Positions 43,581 through 52,383 of a stretch of 64,000 nt of DNA are shown one piece after another. The translations under genes were made by a program, and so were the position numbers. This DNA comes from Streptomyces sp. IMTB 2501. GTDB lineage: Bacteria > Actinomycetota > Actinomycetes > Streptomycetales > Streptomycetaceae. Positions within the stretch are counted from its first letter, which is position 1; each line of letters starts with the position of its first letter. Below the pieces are notes generated by a model, which saw nothing but the letters and a program-made list of their open reading frames with translations, ran no database searches and had not been told where the DNA came from. Location: positions 62,001-126,000 of the forward strand of contig NZ_MQUS01000006.1 in the NCBI RefSeq assembly GCF_001953885.1, given 5' to 3'.

Positions 43581-43629
43581 GGTCAGCTTGGTCAGTCTGG
43601 TCAGTTCGGCACCGGACCGTTCGGCACCG
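43581..43629 (+). repeat. 9-bp tandem repeats upstream of the MFS gene
   Basis: GGTCAG is repeated three times at exact 9-base steps (43581, 43590, 43599: GGTCAGCTT, GGTCAGTCT, GGTCAGTTC), followed by two GGCACCG copies 15 bases apart (43608 and 43623). Short direct repeats in phase upstream of a TTA-containing accessory gene resemble SARP-type regulator sites. Confidence 0.7.
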
Positions 43630-43671
43630 CACGCGTGCAGCCTGCCATTTCGTGAAAGGTGACCCACTCCT

Positions 43672-44973
43672 GTGAAGCACCATGGACGCACCCGCTGGGC
43701 AATCGGCGGGCTGCTCGCCGGAGGAATAGTCGTCAACTTCCTCGACCGCACGGCCTTATCGGTGGCGAGCTCACCCCTGGCCCATGAATTCGGCCTCGAT
43801 CTGAGTCGACTCGGCGTCGTGCTCGCCGCGTTTACGTGGTCGTACTGTCTAGTTCAGCTGCCGGCCGGCGCCCTGGTGGACATCTTCGGCGTCTCCTGGC
43901 TCACCCGGATCGGGTCCGCCCTGTGGGCGGTCGCCAGCCTGCTGACCGCGGTGGCCGGCGGACTAGGTCCCCTCATCGCGGCACGTCTGCTGCTGGGCGT
44001 GGCCGAGGGGCCGTCCATGGTCTCCGCTTCCAAGGCGACCGCCGCGTGGTTTCCGCTCGGCGAACGCGGCACGGCGACGGCGGTGTTCGACGGCGCCACC
44101 AAGTTCGCCAACATGGTGGCGTTCCCGGTGCTGGCGTTCGTGATGAGCGAATGGGGCTGGCGGGCCGGGTTCGTGTTCAGCGCGGCACTCAGCCTGGTGT
44201 TCTCAGCGCTGTGGTGGTGGGGCTACCGGGACCCGTCCGAGCATCCCCTGCTGCGCGACAGCGAGCGGGAGTTCATCCTCGACGGCGGGGCGCGGGACAC
44301 CGACCGGGGGCGTGCCGGGCAGCTCCGCTCCGTGCTGTGCACCGGAAGGAACTGGGTCGTGGCCCTCGCCTTCGCCTGCTACGGCTACACCATCAACGTC
44401 GTGGTCACCTGGATGCCCGAGTTCTTCCAGCGGGAGTTCGGCCTCCGGCTGCTCAACTCCGGCATCCACTCGATGATCCCCTGGGCGGTGGCGACCGTGG
44501 CCGAACTCGTGGTCGGCGGCTGGCTGGTGGACCGACTGGTGCGCCGGGGCCACGACCCGATGCGGATCCGCAGGAACGTACTGACCGCGGGACTGGCGCT
44601 CGGCGCCACGATCGGGGCGGCAGGGACCGCCGGTTCGGCGGCCGAGGCCGTGTGCTGGATGTCGGTCTCACTCTCCGGGCTGGCCATCGCGGCACCTGTG
44701 GCGTGGAGTCTGCCGGGCCTGCTGGCGGCACCCGGCACCGTGGGGGCGGTCAGCGGCCTGATGAACTTCGCCAACACGGCGGCCACCGGCTTCGGTGTGA
44801 TGTTCACCGGGTGGCTGGCTCAGGCGACCGGATCGTTCCAGGCGCCCTTCCTGTTCGCGGTCGCGGTACTGGCCGTGGGCGTACTCCTCTACCGGTACGT
44901 GCTGCGTACGACGGCATCGGACAGCCCACCGCCCCCGCTCCGGCCCTCGGCGACGTCCGGGATCAAGGTCTGA
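43672..44973 (+). CDS. MFS transporter, anion:cation symporter-like, with TTA codon
   Basis: A 433-residue, 12-helix MFS protein of the ACS (phthalate/glucarate) group. Motifs: Phe-Leu-Asp-Arg-Thr-Ala-Leu-Ser in helix 1, Leu-Leu-Gly-Val-Ala-Glu-Gly-Pro in helix 4 (about 105), and Trp-Phe-Pro near 123. The group imports organic anions. The GTG at 43672 follows AAAGGTGACC. Leu-29 is a TTA codon (43756-43758), so translation would depend on the bldA tRNA, a mark of accessory and developmentally timed genes in Streptomyces. It lies next to a TPR regulator that also has a TTA codon, and a MurB-like gene. Confidence 0.9.
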   Translation: MKHHGRTRWAIGGLLAGGIVVNFLDRTALSVASSPLAHEFGLDLSRLGVVLAAFTWSYCLVQLPAGALVDIFGVSWLTRIGSALWAVASLLTAVAGGLGPLIAARLLLGVAEGPSMVSASKATAAWFPLGERGTATAVFDGATKFANMVAFPVLAFVMSEWGWRAGFVFSAALSLVFSALWWWGYRDPSEHPLLRDSEREFILDGGARDTDRGRAGQLRSVLCTGRNWVVALAFACYGYTINVVVTWMPEFFQREFGLRLLNSGIHSMIPWAVATVAELVVGGWLVDRLVRRGHDPMRIRRNVLTAGLALGATIGAAGTAGSAAEAVCWMSVSLSGLAIAAPVAWSLPGLLAAPGTVGAVSGLMNFANTAATGFGVMFTGWLAQATGSFQAPFLFAVAVLAVGVLLYRYVLRTTASDSPPPPLRPSATSGIKV

Positions 44974-45106
44974 GACCTCCACGCCGGGCCGCTCCACCGC
45001 ACACGCCGTGAGCACTCGCACCCCACCCGCATCAGCTGTGTGCGCCGTCACGGATTTCGTACCATTCCGCCGGGGAAGTGCTAGCGAGGGAGGTCGAGTT
45101 TCCCCG

Positions 45107-46414
45107 ATGAACGAGACGTCACTGCTGGCCACTTGCCTGATGCGATTAGCGTGGTCGCCGGAGCGACTGGCCAGCGAGATCAACAAGAAGTGCGGCACCG
45201 GAACCATCAGCAGCAAGGCCCCCTACAACTGGCTCAAGGGCGCACGCCCCCGGCGCCGGCTCCCCCACGTGGTCGCGCGGATCCTGTCCGACCGGCTCGG
45301 TGAGCCCGTCTCCGTCGAAGCACTGTGGCCCCAGCACTTCACGACCGCCGAGGGCCCGGAGGCGCGGGCCGGCCGCCTCCGGGCCCCGGGCACGAACGGC
45401 GCCGCGGAGCCCGGTCCCGACCTGATCGCCGCCGCGGTGGACTGGCTGGTGGCCGACGCGGCGGACGCGCCCTCACAGCTCCGCGGCGAGGAACTCCCCG
45501 CCGTCGCCGTCGACCTGCTGACCACCCGGATCCGTCAGCTGCGCGAGCTGGACGACGCCTTCCGCGGCACCCGGCTGGTGATGGACTGGGCGCTCCAGGA
45601 CCTCCAGTGGGCCAGAAGACTGGCAGCCGAGTGCTGTTACGACGCGCAGACCGGCGTACGGCTGCACCGCGGCATCGCCGAGCTGGGCCAGCTCGCCGGA
45701 TGGCTGGCCGCGGACCTGGGGATGACCAGGCGCAGCCAGAGCTGTTTCGTGACCGCGTTGAACGCCGCACACACCGCGGGCGACCGTGCCCTGGCCGCGT
45801 ACATCATTTCGTGTATGAGCTACCACGCCACGTGGGAGGGCCGGGGTGAGGAGGCGCTGCGTCTGATCCGCATCGCACGCAAGGGTTCGGCCGGGGAGGA
45901 CATGGGCCTCGGCGCGGCGTTGCTGGCCACCCGTGAGGCACGGGCCCGTGCGAGCCTCGGTGACGAGACCGGCTGCCGGCTCGCCATGGACGCGGCGGCC
46001 GACCTCAGCCGGCACGGTGAGCCGCCGGCCGACGCCCCGTGGGCCTACTGGCTGACACCGGCCGTCATGGTGGCCGACGCCGGTCGGGCCTGGCTGGAAC
46101 TGGGCCGCCCGCACCAGGCGGAGCAGCATCTCGCACACGGCATCGAGCTGCTCGGGGAGAGCCAGCAGCTGAACCGGCTGCTGCACCACACCTCGCTGGC
46201 CGAGGCCCGGCTGTCCCGGCACGTCGTGGACGGCGCGGCGGAAGCCGCCCACGACGCCCTGTCCCTGGCCGAGCGGGCCACCTCCCGGCGCGCCCGGAGC
46301 CGCCTGACGACCCTCCGCCACAGGTTCCAGCGCTACGACAGCGGGGCGGCACGCGACGTCGTACAGCGGGCAGACGATCTCCTGAGCGCCGATCCCCAGG
46401 AAGCGGCGAGCTGA
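45107..46414 (+). CDS. TPR-type regulatory protein with TTA codon
   Basis: About 435 residues. The N-terminal 70 residues look like a helix-turn-helix (Leu-Ala-Ser-Glu-Ile-Asn, Tyr-Asn-Trp-Leu-Lys-Gly) and the rest is a string of TPR-like helices, as in the tail of Streptomyces regulators near specialised-metabolism genes. The ATG at 45107 was chosen because it begins the helix-turn-helix; the upstream extension to 45008 is unsupported. A TTA codon at Leu-14 (45146-45148) predicts bldA dependence. It follows the MFS gene by 133 bases and precedes the MurB gene by 75, all on the same strand. It may act on the direct repeats at 43581-43607. Confidence 0.82.
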   Translation: MNETSLLATCLMRLAWSPERLASEINKKCGTGTISSKAPYNWLKGARPRRRLPHVVARILSDRLGEPVSVEALWPQHFTTAEGPEARAGRLRAPGTNGAAEPGPDLIAAAVDWLVADAADAPSQLRGEELPAVAVDLLTTRIRQLRELDDAFRGTRLVMDWALQDLQWARRLAAECCYDAQTGVRLHRGIAELGQLAGWLAADLGMTRRSQSCFVTALNAAHTAGDRALAAYIISCMSYHATWEGRGEEALRLIRIARKGSAGEDMGLGAALLATREARARASLGDETGCRLAMDAAADLSRHGEPPADAPWAYWLTPAVMVADAGRAWLELGRPHQAEQHLAHGIELLGESQQLNRLLHHTSLAEARLSRHVVDGAAEAAHDALSLAERATSRRARSRLTTLRHRFQRYDSGAARDVVQRADDLLSADPQEAAS

Positions 46415-46489
46415 CAGAGCCGGCCGGCGGCCGGGGCCCCGGCCACGAGTTGCCCGTCGTACCCAGGCACCAAGGAGAACACCACGGAT

Positions 46490-47575
46490 ATGCGAGTCAC
46501 CCACGGCGCACCGCTCGCCCCGATGACGACACTGGGCATCGGAGGCCCGGCAGCGGCCTTCGTCGACCTGCACGATCCGGCGGACTTCCCCTCCTTCGTC
46601 GAACTGGCCGGCACCTACGCCGACGAACCGGTGTGCCTGGGGTCCGGAAGCAACGTCCTGGTCAGCGACCTGGGCTGCTCGTCCGCCGTGCTGCGGATGA
46701 ACACCAGGGGCGTGCGGTGGGCGGGGGAGACCGCCGACGGCCGTACGCTGATCGAGGTCCAGGCCGGCCACCCGCTCGTCGACCTCGTCGCCACCACCAT
46801 CGACGAGGGCCTGAGCGGTATGGAGATGCTCGTGGGCATCCCCGGGACGACGGGCGCCACGCCGATCCAGAACGTCGGCGCCTACGGGCAGGAGATCTCC
46901 GACACCCTGGTCGAAGTGACCGCCTGGGACTGGGCATTGGGACGCAGTGTCACCATGGCGGCGGCGGCCTGCGGGCTGGGTCACCGCACCAGCGTCTTCA
47001 AGGGCTCCCGTCGCTGGACCCTGCTGAAACTGGTCTTCGCCCTGCGCCGTTCCGAGTTGAGCGCCCCGGTCACCTATCGGATGGTCGCCGCGGAACTCGG
47101 TGTCCCGGTGGGCAGCCGGGTCCCCTTGTCCGAGGCCGCCGGGGCGGTGCTCGTCGTCCGCAAGGGCAAGGGCATGGTGCTGGGCTGCTGTGACACCGAC
47201 CGGCGCTCGGCCGGCAGTGTGTTCCTCAGTCCCGAGATCACCCCCGCCCAGGCGGAACGACTGCGTGCCCGCAACGCGCCGGTCAACGAGTTCCCCGACG
47301 GCTCGACCCGGGTCAGCGCGAGCTGGCTCATCCGCCAGGCCGGCTTCGAACTCGGCTCCCCGATCGTCGAGGGCGTACGCATCTCGTCGCTGCACTACAC
47401 CCTGGTCGCCGACGAGGGGGCGAGCGCAGCCGCGTTCACCCGAGCCATCGACATCGTCCAGGAACAGGCCCTGCTCCGAACGGGGGTGCGGCTCACTCCG
47501 GAAGTCGACTTCGTCGGGGAATGGGAGCCGGATTCCCACAGCCGGTGTCCGGGACGCCGGCTCGCGAAGCCGTAG
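46490..47575 (+). CDS. murB: UDP-N-acetylenolpyruvoylglucosamine reductase (MurB), accessory copy
   Basis: A 361-residue MurB. The FAD domain has Thr-Leu-Gly-Ile-Gly-Gly-Pro-Ala (about 14) and Gly-Ser-Gly-Ser-Asn-Val-Leu-Val (about 50). Ile-Pro-Gly-Thr-Thr-Gly-Ala-Thr-Pro-Ile-Gln-Asn-Val-Gly-Ala-Tyr-Gly follows near 120. The proton donor Ser is in Ser-Ala-Gly-Ser-Val-Phe-Leu-Ser-Pro, where most enzymes have Phe-Phe-Lys-Asn-Pro, an unusual change. The catalytic Arg is in Gly-His-Arg-Thr-Ser-Val-Phe-Lys, and the last Glu in Thr-Pro-Glu-Val. It reduces the enolpyruvyl intermediate of peptidoglycan precursor synthesis in the cytoplasm. Its place beside TTA-containing genes rather than a cell-wall cluster suggests a second, specialised copy, perhaps for resistance or precursor supply. 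Confidence 0.9.
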   Translation: MRVTHGAPLAPMTTLGIGGPAAAFVDLHDPADFPSFVELAGTYADEPVCLGSGSNVLVSDLGCSSAVLRMNTRGVRWAGETADGRTLIEVQAGHPLVDLVATTIDEGLSGMEMLVGIPGTTGATPIQNVGAYGQEISDTLVEVTAWDWALGRSVTMAAAACGLGHRTSVFKGSRRWTLLKLVFALRRSELSAPVTYRMVAAELGVPVGSRVPLSEAAGAVLVVRKGKGMVLGCCDTDRRSAGSVFLSPEITPAQAERLRARNAPVNEFPDGSTRVSASWLIRQAGFELGSPIVEGVRISSLHYTLVADEGASAAAFTRAIDIVQEQALLRTGVRLTPEVDFVGEWEPDSHSRCPGRRLAKP

Positions 47576-47688
47576 GTCCTGGGCCTCCGTTCGCCACCGT
47601 CTTCCACCGGCTCATGCTCGTGCTGTTGCCGGTGCCGTGACCGCCTCCTGCCCGCGGCACCTGGCCCGAGCACATGGCTCGGCGCGTC

Positions 47689-48279
47689 TCATGGGCCGGT
47701 CGGTTCGCCGTTCCGCTCCCCCACGGGCTCGGGCGCGGCGTAGAAGCGCAGGTTCACGTGGCGCGCCCCTTCGGGGGCGTCCTCGCGGGTGTGGCCGTAG
47801 CGGTCGAGCAGTTCCCCGTAAGCGCGGACGAACGCGTGCAGGTCCTCCTTGGTCATCCAGGCGCCGGTGCGCTGCACCTGGGCCCAGCCCCGGGGTCCGC
47901 GGTACTCCTCGTGGGCACGGCGGAAGAGCCGGGTGTCGACCTCGATCTTCAGCAGGGCGAGCTGTTCGGCGGCCGCGTACTCCTCGGGGCCCATCGCGGC
48001 CGGGTCGGGCGTGGTGTGGCTGAACGGCAGCGAGCGCCACCACCGCTCCCGCCCGCCGGACTTCTCCGGGATCTCCTCGATGAGCCGCTGCTCGGCGAGT
48101 TTGCGCAGGTGGTAGCTGGTGGTGCCGGAGCTCTCGCCGAGTTCGCGGGCGAGGACGGTGGAGTTCGCCTCGCCGTGCCGGCCGAGGTAGTCGAGGATCC
48201 GGCGGCGCAGGGGGTTGCCGAGGGACTTGTAGAGAGCGGTGCGCTCCAGGCTGGTCATCTCGGGCATGCCGTCGCTCAT
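47689..48279 (-). CDS. ArsR-like winged-helix regulator
   Basis: A 196-residue regulator with an N-terminal winged helix (about 5-85): Leu-Gly-Asn-Pro-Leu-Arg-Arg-Arg-Ile-Leu, Ser-Ser-Gly-Thr-Thr-Ser-Tyr-His-Leu-Arg-Lys-Leu. The C-terminal half is helical with no metal-binding cysteines, so it is not a classic metal sensor. The ATG at 48279 was taken; the frame upstream is a shadow. It is divergent from the membrane protein gene and separated from it by a perfect palindrome that is its probable site. Confidence 0.9.
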   Translation of the reverse strand: MSDGMPEMTSLERTALYKSLGNPLRRRILDYLGRHGEANSTVLARELGESSGTTSYHLRKLAEQRLIEEIPEKSGGRERWWRSLPFSHTTPDPAAMGPEEYAAAEQLALLKIEVDTRLFRRAHEEYRGPRGWAQVQRTGAWMTKEDLHAFVRAYGELLDRYGHTREDAPEGARHVNLRFYAAPEPVGERNGEPTGP

Positions 48280-48337
48280 GCGGCCACCGTAACCCTGAGA
48301 ACCCTGAGAAGTCCCCGATGATTGCCGAACTTTCTTT

Positions 48338-48353
48338 GCAGAGATTTCTCTGC
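48338..48353. promoter_or_regulatory. Palindromic operator for the ArsR-like regulator
   Basis: GCAGAGATTTCTCTGC is a perfect 16-bp palindrome in the middle of the 155-base divergent gap. It is AT-richer than its surroundings and typical of winged-helix sites. Confidence 0.8.
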
Positions 48354-48434
48354 GTTCTACGGTGGAGGCGGTCGAGAGCAGTCCGAGGCAGCTGGTGGAG
48401 GCTGGTGTGAAGGGCTGCGGGCAGGGGGGCGGCG

Positions 48435-49094
48435 ATGGGGATGACGGCGACGAAGAAGCCGGAGACCGGCAAGCCGGGGACGAAGAAGCCCGGGACGGGG
48501 AAGCCGGAGACGGGGAAGCCCGGGACGGGGAAGCCGGCGGCGCACAAGGGGTGGGCGCTGATCGCCCTGGCAGCGGCGGCGGTGCTGCTGGTGCCGTGGA
48601 TGGCGGTGCTGGCGGTGACGCTCCCGGGCAGCACCAAGGTGGACAACTGGCCACTGGCCTGGATCGGCCTCGACGTCCTCATGGCAGCGGGCTGTGCCGC
48701 AACGGCCTTGCTCGGCCTGCGCGGCGACGCCAGAGCCCGCCTGACGGCCTCGGCGACCGCGTCGATGGCGATACTGGACGCCTGGTTCGACATAACGACG
48801 GCAGGCACCGGCGCCCCGCTGGCCGAAGCGCTGCTGTGCGCGGTGGCGGAGGCGGCACTGGCGGGGGCGTGCGTCCACCTCGCGCTGGGCAAGGCGCGCG
48901 GCCGGCGACAGGCGCCGCAGCCTCGGCGCACGACGCGCGATCGCACCCGCACAGCGCCCCCCGAACTGTCCCTGAGCCGACTGGACGGCCGGACTCCGAC
49001 ACCGGCACCTCCCCGCCACCGGCCCCGGCCCTCGGCGCCGCGTACCCGGGCGCTCGTCAAGAAGCCGACACGAAACCCTCACCGCACCCGCTGA
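48435..49094 (+). CDS. Membrane protein with Lys-Pro-Gly-Thr repeat N-terminus
   Basis: A 219-residue protein. Residues 7-35 are a repeat of Lys-Pro-(Gly/Glu)-Thr-(Gly/Lys) units. Then come four membrane helices (about 40-60, 70-95, 100-120, 128-152) and a basic Arg/Pro-rich C-terminal tail. No family is recognised, although the four-helix core resembles small integral-membrane proteins under ArsR-like control. It is divergent from the regulator gene and probably its target. The ATG at 48435 has a GGGGGGCGG ribosome region; Met-3 is an alternative. Confidence 0.78.
   Translation: MGMTATKKPETGKPGTKKPGTGKPETGKPGTGKPAAHKGWALIALAAAAVLLVPWMAVLAVTLPGSTKVDNWPLAWIGLDVLMAAGCAATALLGLRGDARARLTASATASMAILDAWFDITTAGTGAPLAEALLCAVAEAALAGACVHLALGKARGRRQAPQPRRTTRDRTRTAPPELSLSRLDGRTPTPAPPRHRPRPSAPRTRALVKKPTRNPHRTR
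48453..48540 (+). repeat. 15-bp tandem DNA repeat in coding sequence
   Basis: About six imperfect copies of a 15-base unit like ACGGGGAAGCCCGGG, encoding Thr-Gly-Lys-Pro-Gly. Copy number is likely to vary among strains. Confidence 0.85.
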
Positions 49095-49171
49095 TCGCCA
49101 GCCCCTCGCCATCCCGTCTTCCCCGAAGGACACTCGTAGGCAAGGAAGTTGACGCCGGAGGGGGACGGGAC

Positions 49172-52100
49172 ATGCGGGACGGCCATCGGGCGGAGGCCGA
49201 GCGGCTGCTGGCGCGCGCCGTCGAGGAGGAGGTACGGCGCTCGGGCGGGCGGATCGACGGGCAGGTGCTGCTGTCGCGGGCGCGCGGTGCGCTGGACACG
49301 ATGGCAGGGGCGGCCGGCGAGGAGTACGAGGCGTACACCCGGGCGCTGGACGAGGCCGAGGCGGGCCGACTGACCTTCGGGCAGCGGTACGCCCGCGCGG
49401 GCGCCGGAACCTCCCTGCTGGTGGCGGTCGTCGCCGCGGTGGCCGCCGCCGTGGCCGACCTGTCCCTCGGCACCGGTACGGGTACGGCCGTCGGCGCGGG
49501 CGTCACCGCGGGCGTGGTGGGTGCCGCCGCCTCCGTGGTGAAGGTGGCCGGCTCCCATCTGCCCGCCGCCCACCACCACGCGGGCGCGGCCGGCCAGCCC
49601 GGCGGGCCCGAGCAACTGCGGCTGCAGTGGCTGACCGCGCTGGAGGTGCGCGGCATCCGCCCCTTCCTCGACCAGCAGCGGGTGCTCAGCGCCTCCACGG
49701 GTCCGAAGAAGAAGGGCGGCCCGGCGCTGCGCGGCGCGGACAAGAGCGCGGCGGCCCGCCGGCGCACGGTGCTGGAGCAGTCGTTCGGCCAACTCCCGGA
49801 GGCGGACGGGCTGTTCGCGGGGCGCCGGGCGGAGCTCGGGCGGATCCGGCAGTGGGCGCAGGCGGCCCGGGCGGCCACGGAGACCCGGCCGACGGTGGTC
49901 GTGCTGCACGGCGAGCCCGGCTCCGGCCGGACCACACTCGCGGTGCACGCGGCCCACGAGCTGCGCGACCACTTCCGCGGCGCGGTGGTCGTGGATCTGC
50001 GCGGCGGCAGGAGCGAGGAGACGCCGCTGCCGACACGGGACGCGCTGCTGCATCTGCTCAACCGGCTCGGCGCGCCCCGCGAGCAGCTGCTGTTCCGGGA
50101 GCGCTCCTCCCCCGACCAGCAGGTGAAGCGGCTCGGCGAGCTGTACCACCGGCATCTGACCGGACTGCCGGTGACGATCGTGCTGGACGACGCCTCCGAC
50201 CCGGAGCAGGTGCGGGCGCTGGTGCCCGAACGCTCCGACAGCCTGATCCTGGTCACCGCCCGCACCGCCCTCGACCTGCCCGCGGACCTGCCGGCCTGGG
50301 TGCACCACCTGCCGGTCGAGGCCCTGGACGCGGCCGGTGCCGAGGAACTGCTCGGCGCGGCCGCCGAGGACGCCTCGGGCCCGTACGACGCCGAGTCCGC
50401 CGAGCGGATCCGCGCGTTGTGCGCGGGGCTGCCGCTGGCCCTCAGGGTCGCGGGCTCCGCGCTCGGCCCGCGCTCGCCCCGGCAGCTGGCCTCGGACCTG
50501 GCGGCGTACGGCCCGGTGGAACCGGTGGAGCGGGCCCTGTGGCTGCGCTACACCGATCAGCCGGAGCCCGCACGCCGGCTGCTGCGCAGGCTCGCGCTCG
50601 CGGGCAGCACCTCGCTGGGCGCCGCGGCGGCCGCCGCCCTGCTCGCGACGGACGAGGCCGAGGCCACGCGCCATCTCGCCGACCTCGCCCGCGGCGGCCT
50701 CATCGACCATGTGCGCGGCAGCCGCTACCGGCTGCACGACCTGGTGCGCGCCTTCGCCCAGGCCCGGCTGCTGGACGAGGAGGACCCGGCCGAGCGCACG
50801 GCGGCACAGGAACGGCTGATCGTGAACTACGCCGAGCTGGCCGACTCGGTGCTGCGCCTGGTCGACGGGAACATGTCGACGCGCTCGCACCAGTTCGGCC
50901 CGCACGGCTTCACCTCGCTGGACGAGGCGCTGCGCTGGCTGGACGACGAGTCCAGCTTCATCACCGCGGCCCTGCGGCACGCCGAGGGCGTGGACCAGTC
51001 GGCGGTGCAGAACCTGCTGGGCGCGCTGTGCGACTACTGCCTGCTGCGCGGCGACCTCTACCGGCTCGGCGAGATCAGCGAGCTGGCGCAGGCCGTGGAC
51101 CAGGGGCTGCTGGTGCGCTCGGTGCAGTGGCGTACGGGTATCGCGGCCCGGCAGCTGGGCGAGCTGGACAAGGCGCGCACCACGCTGGCCTCGGTGGTGG
51201 ACCTGTACCGGGAGGCGCACCACGACGCGGGTGCGGCCCGCGCCCTGTGCTCGCTCGGAATCACCCTGCACCACCAGGGCAACCTCACCGAGGCCGCGGC
51301 CAAACTGCAGGAGGCGCTGGATCTGCAGGAGGCGCCGGAACTGGCGACGGACCGGGCCTGGACGATGCACGCGCTGGCCGCCGTACAGCGCGACCGCGGC
51401 CGCCTCGCGGAGGCTCTGGAGCTGCTCACCCGCTCCCTGGTCCTGCATCGCGAGGGCGGCTCGGTGCACGGCGAGGCATGGGCGCACTTCCAGCTCGGTC
51501 AGCTGGCGCTGCGGATGGGGGACGTACCGCGCGCGGAGACGGAGCTGCGGGCGGCCCTGGAGCGGTACGGCCAGACGCACGACGCGCGCGGCGAGGCATG
51601 GGCGCTGACCCAGCTGGCCCGGGCCCGTCTGGTGGCCGGCGACGCCTCACCGGCCGTCGAGGACCTGCGGCAGGCCGCCGCCCGGCACCGGGAGAACGAG
51701 GACGCGCGCGGCGAGGCCTGGAGCCTGTACTACCTGGGCCAGGCGCTGGAGGAGACCGGCGATCTGGACCAGGCGGTGCGCGACCTGGAGCGCTCCCGGA
51801 CGATGTTCTCCCGGATGCGGGACGTCTACGGCCTGGCTTGCGCCCGGCACCACTCGGCCCGGGTCACCCGCGACCAGCGGGCCGCGCAGACCGGCTCCCT
51901 GCGCAACTCCGGCTTCGCCCGGCAGCTCCTCGTGGACGCCCGCGCCGACTTCCAGCGCATCGGCGTCGCCCACGGCGAGGCATGGACCTGCCTGGAGCTG
52001 GCGGTGGTCGACGCGGGCAACGCCCGCACCCAGCAGGCGCTGGCCCTGTCCGACGAAGCGCTGGACCTGTTCGCCTCCTACGGCGACCGGCGCGGCGAGG

Positions 52101-52375
52101 ACTGGGCCCGTTTCCTGCGCTGCACCCTGCTGCCGTACGCGGCGCCGGGCGGGGTGGAGGTGGGCACGGCGGTCGCCCAGGAGGAGCTCTCCCAGCTGTC
52201 CCGCGCCGCCCATCCCCTGCGCGACGAGAAGCTGACCGACTACGTCTCCGCGTACACCCTGCTCCTGGAGCGCGGCATCAGCCTGGAGGACGGCTGGCAG
52301 GCCTGGCGCCTGCACATGACGCCGGACCGCCACGCCCGGGATGTGATGGGGGTGGCGGTACCAGCCGGGCGCTGA
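49172..52375 (+). CDS. STAND-type ATPase with TPR repeats
   Basis: A 1067-residue protein. The N-terminus is cytoplasmic, with a hydrophobic Ala/Val/Gly-rich pair of possible helices at about residues 75-130. An NB-ARC/STAND domain follows: Walker A Gly-Glu-Pro-Gly-Ser-Gly-Arg-Thr-Thr (about 247-255; Lys replaced by Arg), Walker B Val-Thr-Ile-Val-Leu-Asp-Asp-Ala (about 330), and a winged-helix part ending Leu-His-Asp-Leu-Val-Arg-Ala-Phe-Ala (about 530). The C-terminal half is at least eight TPRs, several with Gly-Glu-Ala-Trp. The ATG at 49172 follows GGAGGGGGACGGGAC. Large STAND proteins of this type are signal-transducing switches in Streptomyces. The Arg in place of the P-loop Lys is unusual and could lower ATPase activity. 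Confidence 0.9.
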   Translation: MRDGHRAEAERLLARAVEEEVRRSGGRIDGQVLLSRARGALDTMAGAAGEEYEAYTRALDEAEAGRLTFGQRYARAGAGTSLLVAVVAAVAAAVADLSLGTGTGTAVGAGVTAGVVGAAASVVKVAGSHLPAAHHHAGAAGQPGGPEQLRLQWLTALEVRGIRPFLDQQRVLSASTGPKKKGGPALRGADKSAAARRRTVLEQSFGQLPEADGLFAGRRAELGRIRQWAQAARAATETRPTVVVLHGEPGSGRTTLAVHAAHELRDHFRGAVVVDLRGGRSEETPLPTRDALLHLLNRLGAPREQLLFRERSSPDQQVKRLGELYHRHLTGLPVTIVLDDASDPEQVRALVPERSDSLILVTARTALDLPADLPAWVHHLPVEALDAAGAEELLGAAAEDASGPYDAESAERIRALCAGLPLALRVAGSALGPRSPRQLASDLAAYGPVEPVERALWLRYTDQPEPARRLLRRLALAGSTSLGAAAAAALLATDEAEATRHLADLARGGLIDHVRGSRYRLHDLVRAFAQARLLDEEDPAERTAAQERLIVNYAELADSVLRLVDGNMSTRSHQFGPHGFTSLDEALRWLDDESSFITAALRHAEGVDQSAVQNLLGALCDYCLLRGDLYRLGEISELAQAVDQGLLVRSVQWRTGIAARQLGELDKARTTLASVVDLYREAHHDAGAARALCSLGITLHHQGNLTEAAAKLQEALDLQEAPELATDRAWTMHALAAVQRDRGRLAEALELLTRSLVLHREGGSVHGEAWAHFQLGQLALRMGDVPRAETELRAALERYGQTHDARGEAWALTQLARARLVAGDASPAVEDLRQAAARHRENEDARGEAWSLYYLGQALEETGDLDQAVRDLERSRTMFSRMRDVYGLACARHHSARVTRDQRAAQTGSLRNSGFARQLLVDARADFQRIGVAHGEAWTCLELAVVDAGNARTQQALALSDEALDLFASYGDRRGEDWARFLRCTLLPYAAPGGVEVGTAVAQEELSQLSRAAHPLRDEKLTDYVSAYTLLLERGISLEDGWQAWRLHMTPDRHARDVMGVAVPAGR

Positions 52376-52383
52376 CGCCGGGG

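Larger units (their letters stand above)
42984..43671. other. Region around the StrR-type remnant
   Basis: About 690 bases without an intact gene. It contains the decayed regulator (43100-43461), a less clear stretch 43462-43580, and a direct-repeat patch before the MFS gene. It also must hold the promoter of the DUF255 gene to the left. Confidence 0.6.

Noticed and set aside
48453..48540. CRISPR-like array
   Set aside because: Units are 15-bp, contiguous and in frame within a coding sequence, with no spacers and no cas genes.
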